Source: CAUTUX01 sp963542015 (GTDB lineage: Bacteria; Bacillota; Clostridia; Christensenellales; CAG-917). Taken from it: a DNA stretch of 18,284 bases. The stretch is taken from contig CAUTUX010000019.1 of NCBI GenBank assembly GCA_963542015.1, positions 1 through 18,284 of the forward strand, read 5' to 3'. Numbering within the stretch: the stretch's first letter is position 1; every line of letters begins with the position of its first letter. Shown here piece by piece: positions 6,433 to 13,960 of the stretch. Made by a program: the position numbers and the translations under genes. The notes below the pieces were generated by a model. It had not been told where the DNA came from, made no database searches, and worked only from the letters and a program-made list of their open reading frames with translations.

Positions 6433-8103
6433 ATGAATAGCATTATGACAAGTATGCTGTTATCTTCTTCTGGCAGATTAGGCGTTGGCTCGATCATAGG
6501 AATTGCAATCGCCACATTGATAATCGGTTTGGCAGTTGGAATATTGTCGTATGCACTATATACCAAGAAAAAGATTGGATTAGCAAAAAATGAAGCAAAG
6601 AAAATAATCGAAGAAGCCGGCTTGGAAGCAAAAACATTAAGACAGGAAGAAATTCTCAAAGGTACAGAAGTTGTCAATAGGCAACGTGAAAGATTTGAAG
6701 AAGAAATAGCTGAAAGAAAATCTGATTTACAAAAAAGAGAAAATAGAATCCTGCAAAAAGAAGAATTAATTAGCCAGAAAGAAGAAACAATAGCAAAAAA
6801 AGAAGAAATTATTGATAAAAAAGAAGAGAATCTGGAATCTAAGCTCGATTTATTATCCAGAAGAACTTTTGAATTAGATAAGCGTCAGCAAGAAAACGAA
6901 GAAACTAAAGATAGACTTAAGGCACTTGAAGAGAATCTTAGTAACGCACAATTTAAGATTAATGCTGAACTTGAGCGGGTAGCTCAAATGAGTAGGCAAG
7001 AAGCTGAGGAAATCTTAAAGACTCAGTTACTAGAAGTTGTAAAGAAAGCGGCAGTTGAAGATGCAAAGAGGATTGAAAAAGAAGCGAAAGACAATGCAGA
7101 AAAAACTGCTCAAGAAGTTATAGCTGAAGCAATTAACAGATGTGCATCTGACTATACTGTAGAAAACACAACAACGGTAGTTAGCATAGGTAGCGATGAG
7201 ATTAAAGGAAAATTAATAGGAAGGCAAGGAAGAAATATACATTCACTTGAATCCGTTATGGGCGTTGATGTTATTATAGATGACACTCACGGCTCTATCA
7301 CATTATCCAGTTTTGATCCAATTAGAAGAGAAGTTGCTAGGTTAACAATAGAAAAGCTTATTAAAGATGGTCGTATTCATCCAGCAAGAATTGAAGAAGT
7401 TGCAGAAAGAGTTAATAAAGATATTCAAGATGTAATCAAAAAGGCTGGAGAAGAAGCTGCATATGAAGCAAATGTACATAACCTAAATTCAAAGCTTATA
7501 GAAATGCTTGGAAGATTAAAATATAGAACAAGTTATGGACAAAATGTATTGCAACATTCTATAGAAGTCGCAAAGGTAGCGTCTATTATTGCATCAGAAT
7601 TAGGAATAAATTCTGCACTTGCAAGAAGGGGTGGTCTACTTCATGACATTGGTAAGGCAATAGATCATGAGTTTGAAGGTACTCATGTAGAGTTAGGTGT
7701 TGAATATGCGAAGAGATATGGTGAAAGTAAAGAGGTAATTAATATAATTCAAGCTCATCACGGTGATGTTGAACCTAATACACTCGAAGCAGTAATTGTG
7801 CAAGCAGCCGATGCAATCTCCTCTGCAAGACCTGGAGCAAGAAGAGAAACTTATGAAGCATATGTAAAACGAATTGAAAAAATAGAAAAAACTGCAAAAG
7901 AATTTGAAGGAGTCGCACAGTGTTTTGCATTGCAAGCTGGTAGGGAAATCAGAGTTATGGTAAATCCAGAGACAGTGGATGATACTAAGACAATTTTCCT
8001 TTCAAAAGAAATTGCCAAGAAATTGGAAGACGAACTTGATTATCCAGGGCAAATTAAAGTCAATGTAATTAGAGAATTGAGAAGTGTGGAATACGCCAAA
8101 TAA
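6433..8103 (+). CDS. rny: Ribonuclease Y (membrane-anchored endoribonuclease)
   Basis: A 556-residue protein with the full RNase Y layout. It has an N-terminal transmembrane helix (~18-43), a long Lys/Glu-rich coiled coil (~45-235), a KH RNA-binding domain with GRQG at 263-266, and an HD phosphohydrolase domain with H375 and the H404-D405 pair in LLHDIGKA. RNase Y starts decay of many mRNAs by cutting near 5' ends at the membrane and, in Firmicutes, works with the degradosome. The ATG at 6433 follows GGAGG at normal spacing and gives the expected short segment before the membrane helix. It is the first gene of a long operon and its stop overlaps the next start by one base (TAATG). Length is usual for the family (about 520 residues plus a slightly long N terminus). 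Confidence 0.97.
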   Translation: MNSIMTSMLLSSSGRLGVGSIIGIAIATLIIGLAVGILSYALYTKKKIGLAKNEAKKIIEEAGLEAKTLRQEEILKGTEVVNRQRERFEEEIAERKSDLQKRENRILQKEELISQKEETIAKKEEIIDKKEENLESKLDLLSRRTFELDKRQQENEETKDRLKALEENLSNAQFKINAELERVAQMSRQEAEEILKTQLLEVVKKAAVEDAKRIEKEAKDNAEKTAQEVIAEAINRCASDYTVENTTTVVSIGSDEIKGKLIGRQGRNIHSLESVMGVDVIIDDTHGSITLSSFDPIRREVARLTIEKLIKDGRIHPARIEEVAERVNKDIQDVIKKAGEEAAYEANVHNLNSKLIEMLGRLKYRTSYGQNVLQHSIEVAKVASIIASELGINSALARRGGLLHDIGKAIDHEFEGTHVELGVEYAKRYGESKEVINIIQAHHGDVEPNTLEAVIVQAADAISSARPGARRETYEAYVKRIEKIEKTAKEFEGVAQCFALQAGREIRVMVNPETVDDTKTIFLSKEIAKKLEDELDYPGQIKVNVIRELRSVEYAK

Positions 8104-8804
8104 TGAGTGACAAAGGTTTTTCTAAAACGGCAGAGGAAATTTTAAATATTGTAAAAGGACAAAAAATTGTAGACGATGTCTATGATTATGTCCTTGCAAG
8201 CATAAGAGAAGGTATTTCCGAAATAGAGCTCAGAGATTTGATTGAAAAGAAAATGATGGAACTAGGTGCGGAAAAAACATCTTTTCCCATAATAGTTGCT
8301 TTTGGTTCAAATGCTGCGGAACCACATCATGAACCAAGCGATAGGAAGTTGAATAATGGTGAATTTGTTTTAATCGATATGGGAGTTGTTGTTGGCGGAA
8401 TGTGTTCTGACTTTACAAGAACATTCGCATTCGGTTGTGTAGCAAAAGAAGATAAAAAAATATATAATATCGTAAGAAGAGCACAAGCTTTAGGTATTAA
8501 AAAGTGTGGGCCTGATATGCGAGCTAGTGCACTTGATAAGATTGTTAGAGATGCAATAGTAAAGAGCGGATATGGGGAGTATTTCGTACATTCTACTGGA
8601 CACGGAGTGGGAGCAGAAATACACGAATGTCCCTTTATTAAAAAAGACTCGGAAGATGTTTTGCTAAAAGATATGGTGGTAACTATTGAGCCAGGCATAT
8701 ACATTGAAGGCAAAGTCGGTGTGAGAATTGAAGACATGATAACAGTCGGTACAAATAAAAAAATAAGTAGACATAAGACAAAATTAATTACAATTAAGAG
8801 GTGA
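8103..8804 (+). CDS. M24 family metallopeptidase, catalytic domain only (Xaa-Pro aminopeptidase-like)
   Basis: A 233-residue protein matching the catalytic half of M24B aminopeptidases. The dimetal ligands are visible: D92 in LIDMG, D103 in SDFTRT, H167 in HSTGHGVG, E196 in TIEPGIY and E210 in RIEDM. Xaa-Pro aminopeptidases remove the N-terminal residue before proline. The usual N-terminal creatinase-like domain of ~120 residues is absent: the product starts right where the pitta-bread fold begins (KTAEEILNIVKGQKI). Because it overlaps rny by one base (TAATG), the short form looks natural rather than a mis-called start; no upstream extension is possible without entering rny in another frame. 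It precedes efp, as similar peptidase genes often do in Firmicutes. Exact substrate specificity cannot be read. Confidence 0.88.
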   Translation: MSDKGFSKTAEEILNIVKGQKIVDDVYDYVLASIREGISEIELRDLIEKKMMELGAEKTSFPIIVAFGSNAAEPHHEPSDRKLNNGEFVLIDMGVVVGGMCSDFTRTFAFGCVAKEDKKIYNIVRRAQALGIKKCGPDMRASALDKIVRDAIVKSGYGEYFVHSTGHGVGAEIHECPFIKKDSEDVLLKDMVVTIEPGIYIEGKVGVRIEDMITVGTNKKISRHKTKLITIKR

Positions 8805-8807
8805 ATG

Positions 8808-9371
8808 ATGGCACAAATAATGGCAGGTGATTTGAGAAAGGGAGTAACATTTATTTATGAAAACAATATAATGACAGTTGTTGATTTTTTACATGTTAAA
8901 CCAGGTAAGGGAGCGGCATTCGTAAGAATGAAGATGAAGAATATTGTTTCTGGTAATGTACTGGAAAAAACATTTAACCCAACAGAAAAGTTTGATTTAG
9001 CTCATATCGAAACAAAGGAAATGGAATACTTATATAACGATGGTGAACTATATTACTTCATGGACACAGAAACATATGAGCAGATTCCATTAAACAAGAG
9101 TCAAGTTGAAGATGCATTAAATTTCGTAACAGAAAATATGAAAGTAACAGTTAAGTTCCACAATGGTGCACCGTTCTCAGTTGAACCACCAAATTTTGTT
9201 GAACTTAAAATAACAATATGTGAACCAGCTGTTAGAGGTGATACGGCAACAGCGGGAACAAAGCCAGCCACACTTGAGACAGGATATAATATACAAGTTC
9301 CAATGTTTATAAACGAAGGCGAGACAATTCGTGTAGACACAAGAACTGGCGAGTACATGTCTAGAGCATAA
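8808..9371 (+). CDS. efp: Translation elongation factor P
   Basis: A 187-residue EF-P, which enters the ribosomal E site and relieves stalling at consecutive prolines. The three OB-like domains are present. The tip loop reads HVKPGKGAAFVR with K34, the residue that is modified in other EF-Ps; the flanking PGKGxA form is the bacterial Lys type. The C-terminal VDTRTGEYMSRA is typical. Two adjacent ATGs exist (8805 and 8808). The second is preferred because AGAGG (8797-8801) then lies 6 nt upstream and homologues begin MAxI. It almost abuts the M24 peptidase stop (8802-8804). No modification enzyme such as YmfI, EpmA or EarP is encoded in the window, so the modification state is unknown. Confidence 0.96.
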   Translation: MAQIMAGDLRKGVTFIYENNIMTVVDFLHVKPGKGAAFVRMKMKNIVSGNVLEKTFNPTEKFDLAHIETKEMEYLYNDGELYYFMDTETYEQIPLNKSQVEDALNFVTENMKVTVKFHNGAPFSVEPPNFVELKITICEPAVRGDTATAGTKPATLETGYNIQVPMFINEGETIRVDTRTGEYMSRA

Positions 9372-9384
9372 GTAGGATTATTAA

Positions 9385-9708
9385 ATGTCAGCTAAACAGA
9401 ATAAAAAAGATTCATATGAAATTTATCAGGTTTTGGCTGACATCGCTTTTGATATCGTAAATGATATAGAAGGTGTTGAGGCAGTTAAAGAAAAGAAAGG
9501 ATTAATATCCAAGAAAAAAATAACTGTAGTTCCATTAAATAATGGAAAGATTAATATAGATATTAAAGTTAAAGTACAAGATACATACTCAATTCCAGAA
9601 GTGGCAGTTCAGATACAAGAAAGTGTTAAAAATGCCATAGAAAAGAATACAAAGTTTGAAGTGTGTAAAATCAATGTACATGTAGTTTCAGCAATAATTT
9701 TAGGTTGA
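9385..9708 (+). CDS. Asp23/Gls24 family protein (YqhY-like)
   Basis: A 107-residue protein of the Asp23/Gls24 envelope-stress family. Family-like stretches are VLADIAFDIVNDIEGVEAV near the N terminus, VKVQDTYSIPEVAVQIQESV in the middle and CKINVHVVSAI at the end. The position between efp and nusB is the usual YqhY place in Firmicutes, where the protein is linked to fatty-acid synthesis control or envelope homeostasis. The start at 9385 has AGTAGGA (9371-9377) upstream. There is no membrane segment, so it is probably cytosolic. The Lys-rich insert KEKKGLISKKK replaces the Gly-rich turn seen in many members. The function in this organism is inferred from family and position only. Confidence 0.85.
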   Translation: MSAKQNKKDSYEIYQVLADIAFDIVNDIEGVEAVKEKKGLISKKKITVVPLNNGKINIDIKVKVQDTYSIPEVAVQIQESVKNAIEKNTKFEVCKINVHVVSAIILG

Positions 9709-9709
9709 T

Positions 9710-10117
9710 ATGAGAAGAGCTGCAAGGGAGTTTGTTTTACAGCATATTTTTGAGTACATTTTCAGTAAGTCATTAGGTGAACTTGCCGACGATGAGGAAT
9801 TTGCTAAATTTAGTGTTGCCGACAAAGAATACATAATAAATACGCTAAATGGTTGTGTTGAAAAATATGATGATATTAATAAAATAATTTCTGAACATAC
9901 AAAAAAATTTGATATTGAAAGATTATTTAAAATTGATCTTGCGATTGTAATACTTGCAACATATGAAATGCAATCTGAGTCGGTACCAGCATCTATAGCA
10001 ATTAATGAAGCTGTAACTCTTGCAAAGAAATATGGGAATGATAAGTCTCCTAAGTTTGTTAATGGGATATTGGGAGTTATATTCAAGGAAGCTGAGGAAA
10101 AGCATGGACAATTATGA
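9710..10117 (+). CDS. nusB: Transcription antitermination factor NusB
   Basis: A 135-residue all-helical protein starting one base after the previous stop. NusB with NusE (S10) binds boxA RNA and supports antitermination and rRNA synthesis. Typical features are the N-terminal RRAAREFVLQHIFEY, the central FDIERLFKIDLAIVILATYEM and the C-terminal PASIAINEAVTLAKKYGNDKS followed by FVNGILG, which form the NusB/TIM44 fold. Length is normal. Its 3' end overlaps the start of xseA by 14 bases, suggesting coupling. The nusB–xseA–xseB–ispA order is well conserved in Firmicutes. Confidence 0.96.
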   Translation: MRRAAREFVLQHIFEYIFSKSLGELADDEEFAKFSVADKEYIINTLNGCVEKYDDINKIISEHTKKFDIERLFKIDLAIVILATYEMQSESVPASIAINEAVTLAKKYGNDKSPKFVNGILGVIFKEAEEKHGQL

Positions 10118-11318
10118 AATATTTAAAAATGCATTTGAAGTTTCAGATTTTTCAAGACGCCTCAAAGATCATATTAATAAATTAAATGGTTCTCCCATAT
10201 ACATAAAAGGTGAAGTTACTTCTATATCAAAAAATACTCAACATTTATATTTTGATTTGAAAGATTCAAATGCAGTTATTGGTTGTGCAGTATTTTCGTA
10301 TGAATATAAATCTAATATCGTAATTCCTTCAGAGGGAGAGTCTGTTGTTGTTGAAGGTGCTATTTCATATTACACAACTTCAAAAGCCTCAAGGGTTACA
10401 TTCATCGTTACAGCCATATACCCAATAGGCGAAGGAGAACTTAGAAGACAATTTGAAGAGCTGAAAGGTAGATTAGAAAAAGAAGGATATTTTGCTGAAG
10501 AGCATAAAAAGCCAATTCCTAAATTTGCAAAGAATGTTCTAATTTTAACTTCAAAATCAAATGCGGTTATACAAGATTTTGTAAATAACATAAGAAAGAA
10601 AAATAAGATAATAGATATAATTGTTAAAGATATAAGAGTACAGGGAGTAGATGCTGTTCCTAAGCTTATCCCAATACTGGAGGCAGTTGATAAGCTGGGA
10701 TATGATGTAATCGTTATAGCCAGAGGTGGTGGGTCTTTGGGAGACTTGGCACCATTCTATGATGAGAATCTTGTAAAAGCAGTATATAAAATGGCGACCC
10801 CAGTAATATCTGCAATAGGGCATGAAACAGATCATTCGTTACTTGATTATGTCGCAGACAGAAGGGCATCTACACCAACTGAGGCGGCACATATAGTTGG
10901 ATATGATGTAGAGGAATTGAAGAGATTTGTTGCTACCACAATAGAAAAAATGCATAGGGCTATTCTGACATTGATTAATGGATTAACAAATGAGTGGCAT
11001 TTTAGGAGCAATTTAATTGTCTCAGACTACAGAGAACGTATACACATGCTTATAAGGAGATACCTTAAATTAATTGCAGATATGGATGTTGGGCTAATTA
11101 ACAGATATCAAGAGCTTGAAAGAGAATATAATAAATTATATCCAGTTATAGATGCATCAAATCCAGAAAAGATATTAAATAAAGGATACTTTACGATATC
11201 ATCTAACAAAGGACAGATACTTGATATTGCAGAAGTTAATGTAGATGATGAAATTAAGATAAGTGGTAAAGGTGGAAGAATAGTTACTAAAGTTTTAAAA
11301 AAGGAAGAGGTTAAATGA
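10104..11318 (+). CDS. xseA: Exodeoxyribonuclease VII large subunit
   Basis: A 404-residue subunit of the enzyme that degrades single-stranded DNA to short oligonucleotides. An N-terminal OB fold (about residues 10-105, with IYIKGEVTSISKNTQHLYFDLKD-like sequence) precedes the catalytic domain. The catalytic core contains ARGGGSLGDLAPF, then ISAIGHETDHSLLDYVAD and RASTPTEAA, all signatures of XseA. GGAGxL-type variants commonly read SLED; here the third position is Gly (SLGD). The start at 10104 is chosen because GAGGA (10094-10098) precedes it and MDNYEIFKNAFEVSDFS gives a normal N terminus. The in-frame ATG at 10020 would lie deep inside nusB. It ends in an ATGA overlap with xseB, its partner subunit. 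Confidence 0.95.
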   Translation: MDNYEIFKNAFEVSDFSRRLKDHINKLNGSPIYIKGEVTSISKNTQHLYFDLKDSNAVIGCAVFSYEYKSNIVIPSEGESVVVEGAISYYTTSKASRVTFIVTAIYPIGEGELRRQFEELKGRLEKEGYFAEEHKKPIPKFAKNVLILTSKSNAVIQDFVNNIRKKNKIIDIIVKDIRVQGVDAVPKLIPILEAVDKLGYDVIVIARGGGSLGDLAPFYDENLVKAVYKMATPVISAIGHETDHSLLDYVADRRASTPTEAAHIVGYDVEELKRFVATTIEKMHRAILTLINGLTNEWHFRSNLIVSDYRERIHMLIRRYLKLIADMDVGLINRYQELEREYNKLYPVIDASNPEKILNKGYFTISSNKGQILDIAEVNVDDEIKISGKGGRIVTKVLKKEEVK

Positions 11319-11542
11319 TGGGAAAAAGTATTGAACAGAGTTTAAAAAGACTTGCCGAAATTGGAAATGCACTTCAGAATAAAATGGAACTTGATAAGGC
11401 TATGGAAATGTATAGAGAAGGTATAAAGGCAAGTAAGGAATGTGCGGAGATATTAAAATCTGAAAAAGGCAAACTTGAAGAACTAGTAGATGAAATGAAG
11501 AATGTAACTCAAGATTTCACATTGGATGAAAAGATATATTAA
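11315..11542 (+). CDS. xseB: Exodeoxyribonuclease VII small subunit
   Basis: A 75-residue helical protein whose start overlaps the xseA stop (ATGA). The pattern SLKRLAEIGNALQN, then LDKAMEMYREGIKASKECAEIL, matches the two helices of XseB, which coat the long stalk of XseA and are needed for activity. Adjacent ATGs lie at 11315 and 11318; GGAAGAGG (11303-11310) suits the second slightly better, so the true product may be 74 residues. Its stop shares one base with the next start (TAATG). Confidence 0.93.
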   Translation: MMGKSIEQSLKRLAEIGNALQNKMELDKAMEMYREGIKASKECAEILKSEKGKLEELVDEMKNVTQDFTLDEKIY

Positions 11543-12312
11543 TGTTTACATACAAAGAATTTAGAAATATATTTCACAAGGCATTCAGTGGTATAGCACC
11601 TGACAAGGAAATCGCTGAAGAGTATAATTATTTTTTCTCACATCCAGGAAAATATATTCGTCCATACCTCGTCTATTTAGGGGCAATTTCAAGTAACCCT
11701 AATCCTAAAATGAAGACAGTTATAGATATAGGCATAATTATTGAGCTAATACATAGTTATTCATTAATTCACGATGATTTGCCATGTATGGACAATGACA
11801 TGTTTAGGCGAAATCAAAGAACTGTACACATTGTGTTCGGAGAACACAGAGCAGTATTGTTGGGAGATTATTTATTAAATAAGGCAATATTGTTAACAAT
11901 CGCATATGACATTCCACGACCTATAATGAAACTTATATTTGAATCTTCAGATACGATGCTTATAGGTCAAATATTAGATATGGAGAGAAAACAGGGTAAG
12001 AACTATCCTGAAATATATAAGAAGAAAACAGGTTCACTTTTTAAAGCTTCTTTATTGTCCGGCTATGCAATGTATAGCAGATTAAATGAAAAGATTAAAA
12101 ACTTTGCTGAGGAACTTGGACTGTTATTTCAATATACGGACGACATGATGGACATTACTCCATGTAATTCGATAAGAGAACAAATAAGTGACGCAAAGTT
12201 GAAGGAGCTCATATTTAAGCTAACAATGAAGTTAAAGATAGATATAACTAAACTAAAATTAACAAATCAGCTTCAATTGTTAATAGATATGATATATGGG
12301 AGAGAGCCTTGA
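11542..12312 (+). CDS. ispA: Polyprenyl diphosphate synthase, short form (IspA-like)
   Basis: A 256-residue trans-isoprenyl diphosphate synthase, which adds isopentenyl diphosphate to allylic primers. Visible motifs are HPGKYIRP (35-41, the GK-RP diphosphate site), the first Asp-rich motif DDLPCMD (78-84), GQILDME (142-148), KKTG (161-164) and the second Asp-rich motif DDMMD (200-204). The family is usually 290-300 residues. This one is short because the stretch after the second motif, normally a GK...D...K-T/S loop, is replaced by TPCNSIREQISDAKLKEL and few helices follow. The catalytic Asp motifs are intact, so it may still act, but product release or chain length could differ. Position after xseB is the normal ispA place; dxs, which often follows, is absent. 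Confidence 0.88.
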   Translation: MFTYKEFRNIFHKAFSGIAPDKEIAEEYNYFFSHPGKYIRPYLVYLGAISSNPNPKMKTVIDIGIIIELIHSYSLIHDDLPCMDNDMFRRNQRTVHIVFGEHRAVLLGDYLLNKAILLTIAYDIPRPIMKLIFESSDTMLIGQILDMERKQGKNYPEIYKKKTGSLFKASLLSGYAMYSRLNEKIKNFAEELGLLFQYTDDMMDITPCNSIREQISDAKLKELIFKLTMKLKIDITKLKLTNQLQLLIDMIYGREP

Positions 12313-12326
12313 GATATCAGTTGTTA

Positions 12327-12353
12327 AAGCACCGATTTTGCAAAAATGTGCTT
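12327..12353 (+). other. Strong hairpin after ispA, without U-tract
   Basis: AAGCAC (12327-12332) pairs with GTGCTT (12348-12353), and inside it ATTTT (12335-12339) pairs with AAAAT (12343-12347) around a 3-nt loop, leaving a two-base bulge. No run of T follows, so it is not a classic terminator. It may protect the 3' end of the rny operon transcript after processing, or terminate with help. Confidence 0.45.
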
Positions 12354-12369
12354 GGAGATGTAAAAACAG

Positions 12370-12398
12370 CTGTAACAAAGTAATGATTGTGATATAAT
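12370..12398 (+). promoter_or_regulatory. Extended -10 promoter of grpE-dnaJ
   Basis: TATAAT at 12393-12398 is preceded by TG at 12390-12391 (TGnTATAAT, extended -10). A weak -35 (TGTAAC, 12371-12376, 16-bp spacer) is consistent with an extended -10 promoter. The start is predicted near G12406. The bases around the start (TATAAT, 3 variable-rich positions, then ATGTGC) closely resemble the rny promoter. Confidence 0.75.
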
Positions 12399-12405
12399 TA
12401 TTGAT

Positions 12406-12455
12406 GTGCATGCATAAGCACTATGCTATTTTATAACAAATTTAATCATATGCAC
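12406..12455 (+). promoter_or_regulatory. Structured 5' end of the grpE mRNA
   Basis: Starting 7 nt after the -10 box, GTGC (12406-12409) can pair with GCAC (12418-12421). GCATA (12412-12416) can instead pair with TATGC (12422-12426), and GTGCAT (12406-12411) with ATGCAC (12450-12455). These pairings exclude each other. The Shine-Dalgarno AGGAGA (12467-12472) lies just downstream. No CIRCE (TTAGCACTC-N9-GAGTGCTAA) is present. A thermosensitive or operator role is possible but not shown. Confidence 0.4.
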
Positions 12456-12478
12456 GAGAATAAAATAGGAGAAAAATA

Positions 12479-13960
12479 TTGGCAATAAAAAATGAAAATG
12501 GTGGAAATGACACCATTGATAATTTAAAAAATAAAATTGATGATCTGGAGAAAAAACATACTGAAAGTAAGAATGCACCAGAAGAAGAATACGCAGTAGC
12601 TGAAATTCTTGACGATGATTTATTTAATTTTACAAATCAACAAGGTTCAGCAAATCAAAATGTAAACACTCCACCGCCGAAGCAGACGGCACAGACTAAA
12701 CAAGCCCAGCCACAACAGAGAGTAGTTCCACAACCACAGCAAAAGGTCGTTCAACAACATAGACCCACCACTTCAACGCAGCAACCACAAAGACCGCAGA
12801 ATCCTCAACAAGCAGTTAAGACAGTTCAGTTTGATGCAAGGAACCTACCAAAGCCAAGCACCTCACAAGAATTAATTGCTCAGTGGAAGATGCAAAAAGA
12901 GTATATAGAGTTCCAGGATGCACAACTTCAAAACCTTGCGAGGAACTATGAAATAAGTAGGCGTAATGAACAGAATGCAGTTGATAAACTTAAGGAGATA
13001 GTTCAGAATGGCGGAACACCACAATCTAGACAAGAACTTGATATTATAAAAAGAAATCTACAAGCAGCGACAGCACAAATAAATCAAGACAACATAAAAA
13101 TACAAAAACTCAACGAACAACTTGGACAGATAATGTTGAAGTTGAAAGAGTCAAATGATAAAGAAAAACAGGCAATTATATATGCAAAAGAAAAAGAAAA
13201 AGAGGCAAAGAACTATGAAGGACAATTTGTAGTTCTAAAGAACCAACTTGCAAAGGCACAGGAAAATGAAAAACAAATAAAGAGTGACTTGCAAAAAAGT
13301 CTTGATGCAGAAGTTAAAATTAAACAGGAATTTGCAGAATATAAAAAGAGCGTAATTAAGCAGGATAAAGAGCAAGAAGAAATGCTTAAAAAACTTAATG
13401 CCGAACTTAAAAAGAGTGAAGGTATTGAGGAAAAATTAAAAACAAAGTTGGCAGAGGTTAGTGCTAAAAAAGGAGTTAAAGAAGGAGAAGAAACAGAAGC
13501 AGATAAGGCAAAGAATGACGAACTTATAAATGCACTTAAGACAACTGAAAGCGAAATGGAGACAATCAAAACATTTGCAAAGCGTATCCAAGAAGATTTT
13601 GCAAACTTTAAAAAGAGATCAGCCAATCTTTCAAACGAAATGAAGGTGTTGGGAATGTCCAAGGTTGTGGCAGAGTTGTTGCCAGTACTTGATAATATTG
13701 GTTTTGCAAAGGGTCAAATTCAGGACAAAGATGCATTGATAGGATTTACAATGCTTGAAACGCAAATATTAGATGCATTGAAAAAATTTGGATTAAAGGA
13801 GGTTAAGACAGAAGATCAGAAATTCGATCCAAACCTCATGAGTGCAATACAGTTGGTGGAAGGTAAAGCGGGATATGTTGTTGAAGAACTTGCAAAAGGT
13901 TATTTGCTTGAAGATACATTGTTGCGTCCCGCATCTGTTAAGGTAGGTAAAGATGGCTAA
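12479..13960 (+). CDS. grpE: GrpE nucleotide exchange factor with long N-terminal extension
   Basis: GrpE releases ADP from DnaK. The GrpE part is C-terminal: the end of the coiled coil with KRIQEDFANFKKR (368-380), KVVAELLPVLDNIGFA (395-410) and the beta-wing ending in GYVVEELAKGYLLEDTLL and RPASVKVGK (465-491). GrpE is normally about 180-220 residues; this product has 493. Residues ~54-115 are rich in Gln, Pro and Thr and look disordered; ~137-340 are a long Lys/Glu/Gln coiled coil; a KEGEETEADKAK linker precedes the GrpE core. Translation starts at TTG (12479), with AGGAGA 6 nt upstream; no ATG in frame lies nearby. dnaJ follows with an 8-base overlap, and dnaK is not between them. The extension could be a longer exchange-factor stalk or a scaffold; its role is unknown. 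Confidence 0.92.
   Translation: MAIKNENGGNDTIDNLKNKIDDLEKKHTESKNAPEEEYAVAEILDDDLFNFTNQQGSANQNVNTPPPKQTAQTKQAQPQQRVVPQPQQKVVQQHRPTTSTQQPQRPQNPQQAVKTVQFDARNLPKPSTSQELIAQWKMQKEYIEFQDAQLQNLARNYEISRRNEQNAVDKLKEIVQNGGTPQSRQELDIIKRNLQAATAQINQDNIKIQKLNEQLGQIMLKLKESNDKEKQAIIYAKEKEKEAKNYEGQFVVLKNQLAKAQENEKQIKSDLQKSLDAEVKIKQEFAEYKKSVIKQDKEQEEMLKKLNAELKKSEGIEEKLKTKLAEVSAKKGVKEGEETEADKAKNDELINALKTTESEMETIKTFAKRIQEDFANFKKRSANLSNEMKVLGMSKVVAELLPVLDNIGFAKGQIQDKDALIGFTMLETQILDALKKFGLKEVKTEDQKFDPNLMSAIQLVEGKAGYVVEELAKGYLLEDTLLRPASVKVGKDG

Noticed and set aside
10020..10103. Upstream ATG for xseA at 10020
   Set aside because: It would add 28 residues from inside nusB in another frame; the ATG at 10104 has GAGGA upstream and gives a typical XseA start.
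12327..12353. Intrinsic terminator for the rny operon
   Set aside because: The stem is good, but no T-run follows on the plus strand, so I list it only as a hairpin.
12479..12500. grpE mis-called, with an ATG start close by
   Set aside because: The nearby ATGs are out of frame; the TTG with AGGAGA at a 6-nt spacing is the best-supported start.
13213..13662. Antisense open frame of 149 codons within grpE
   Set aside because: It is the Ser/Phe/Leu-rich mirror of a Lys/Glu-rich coiled-coil coding region, with no start context.
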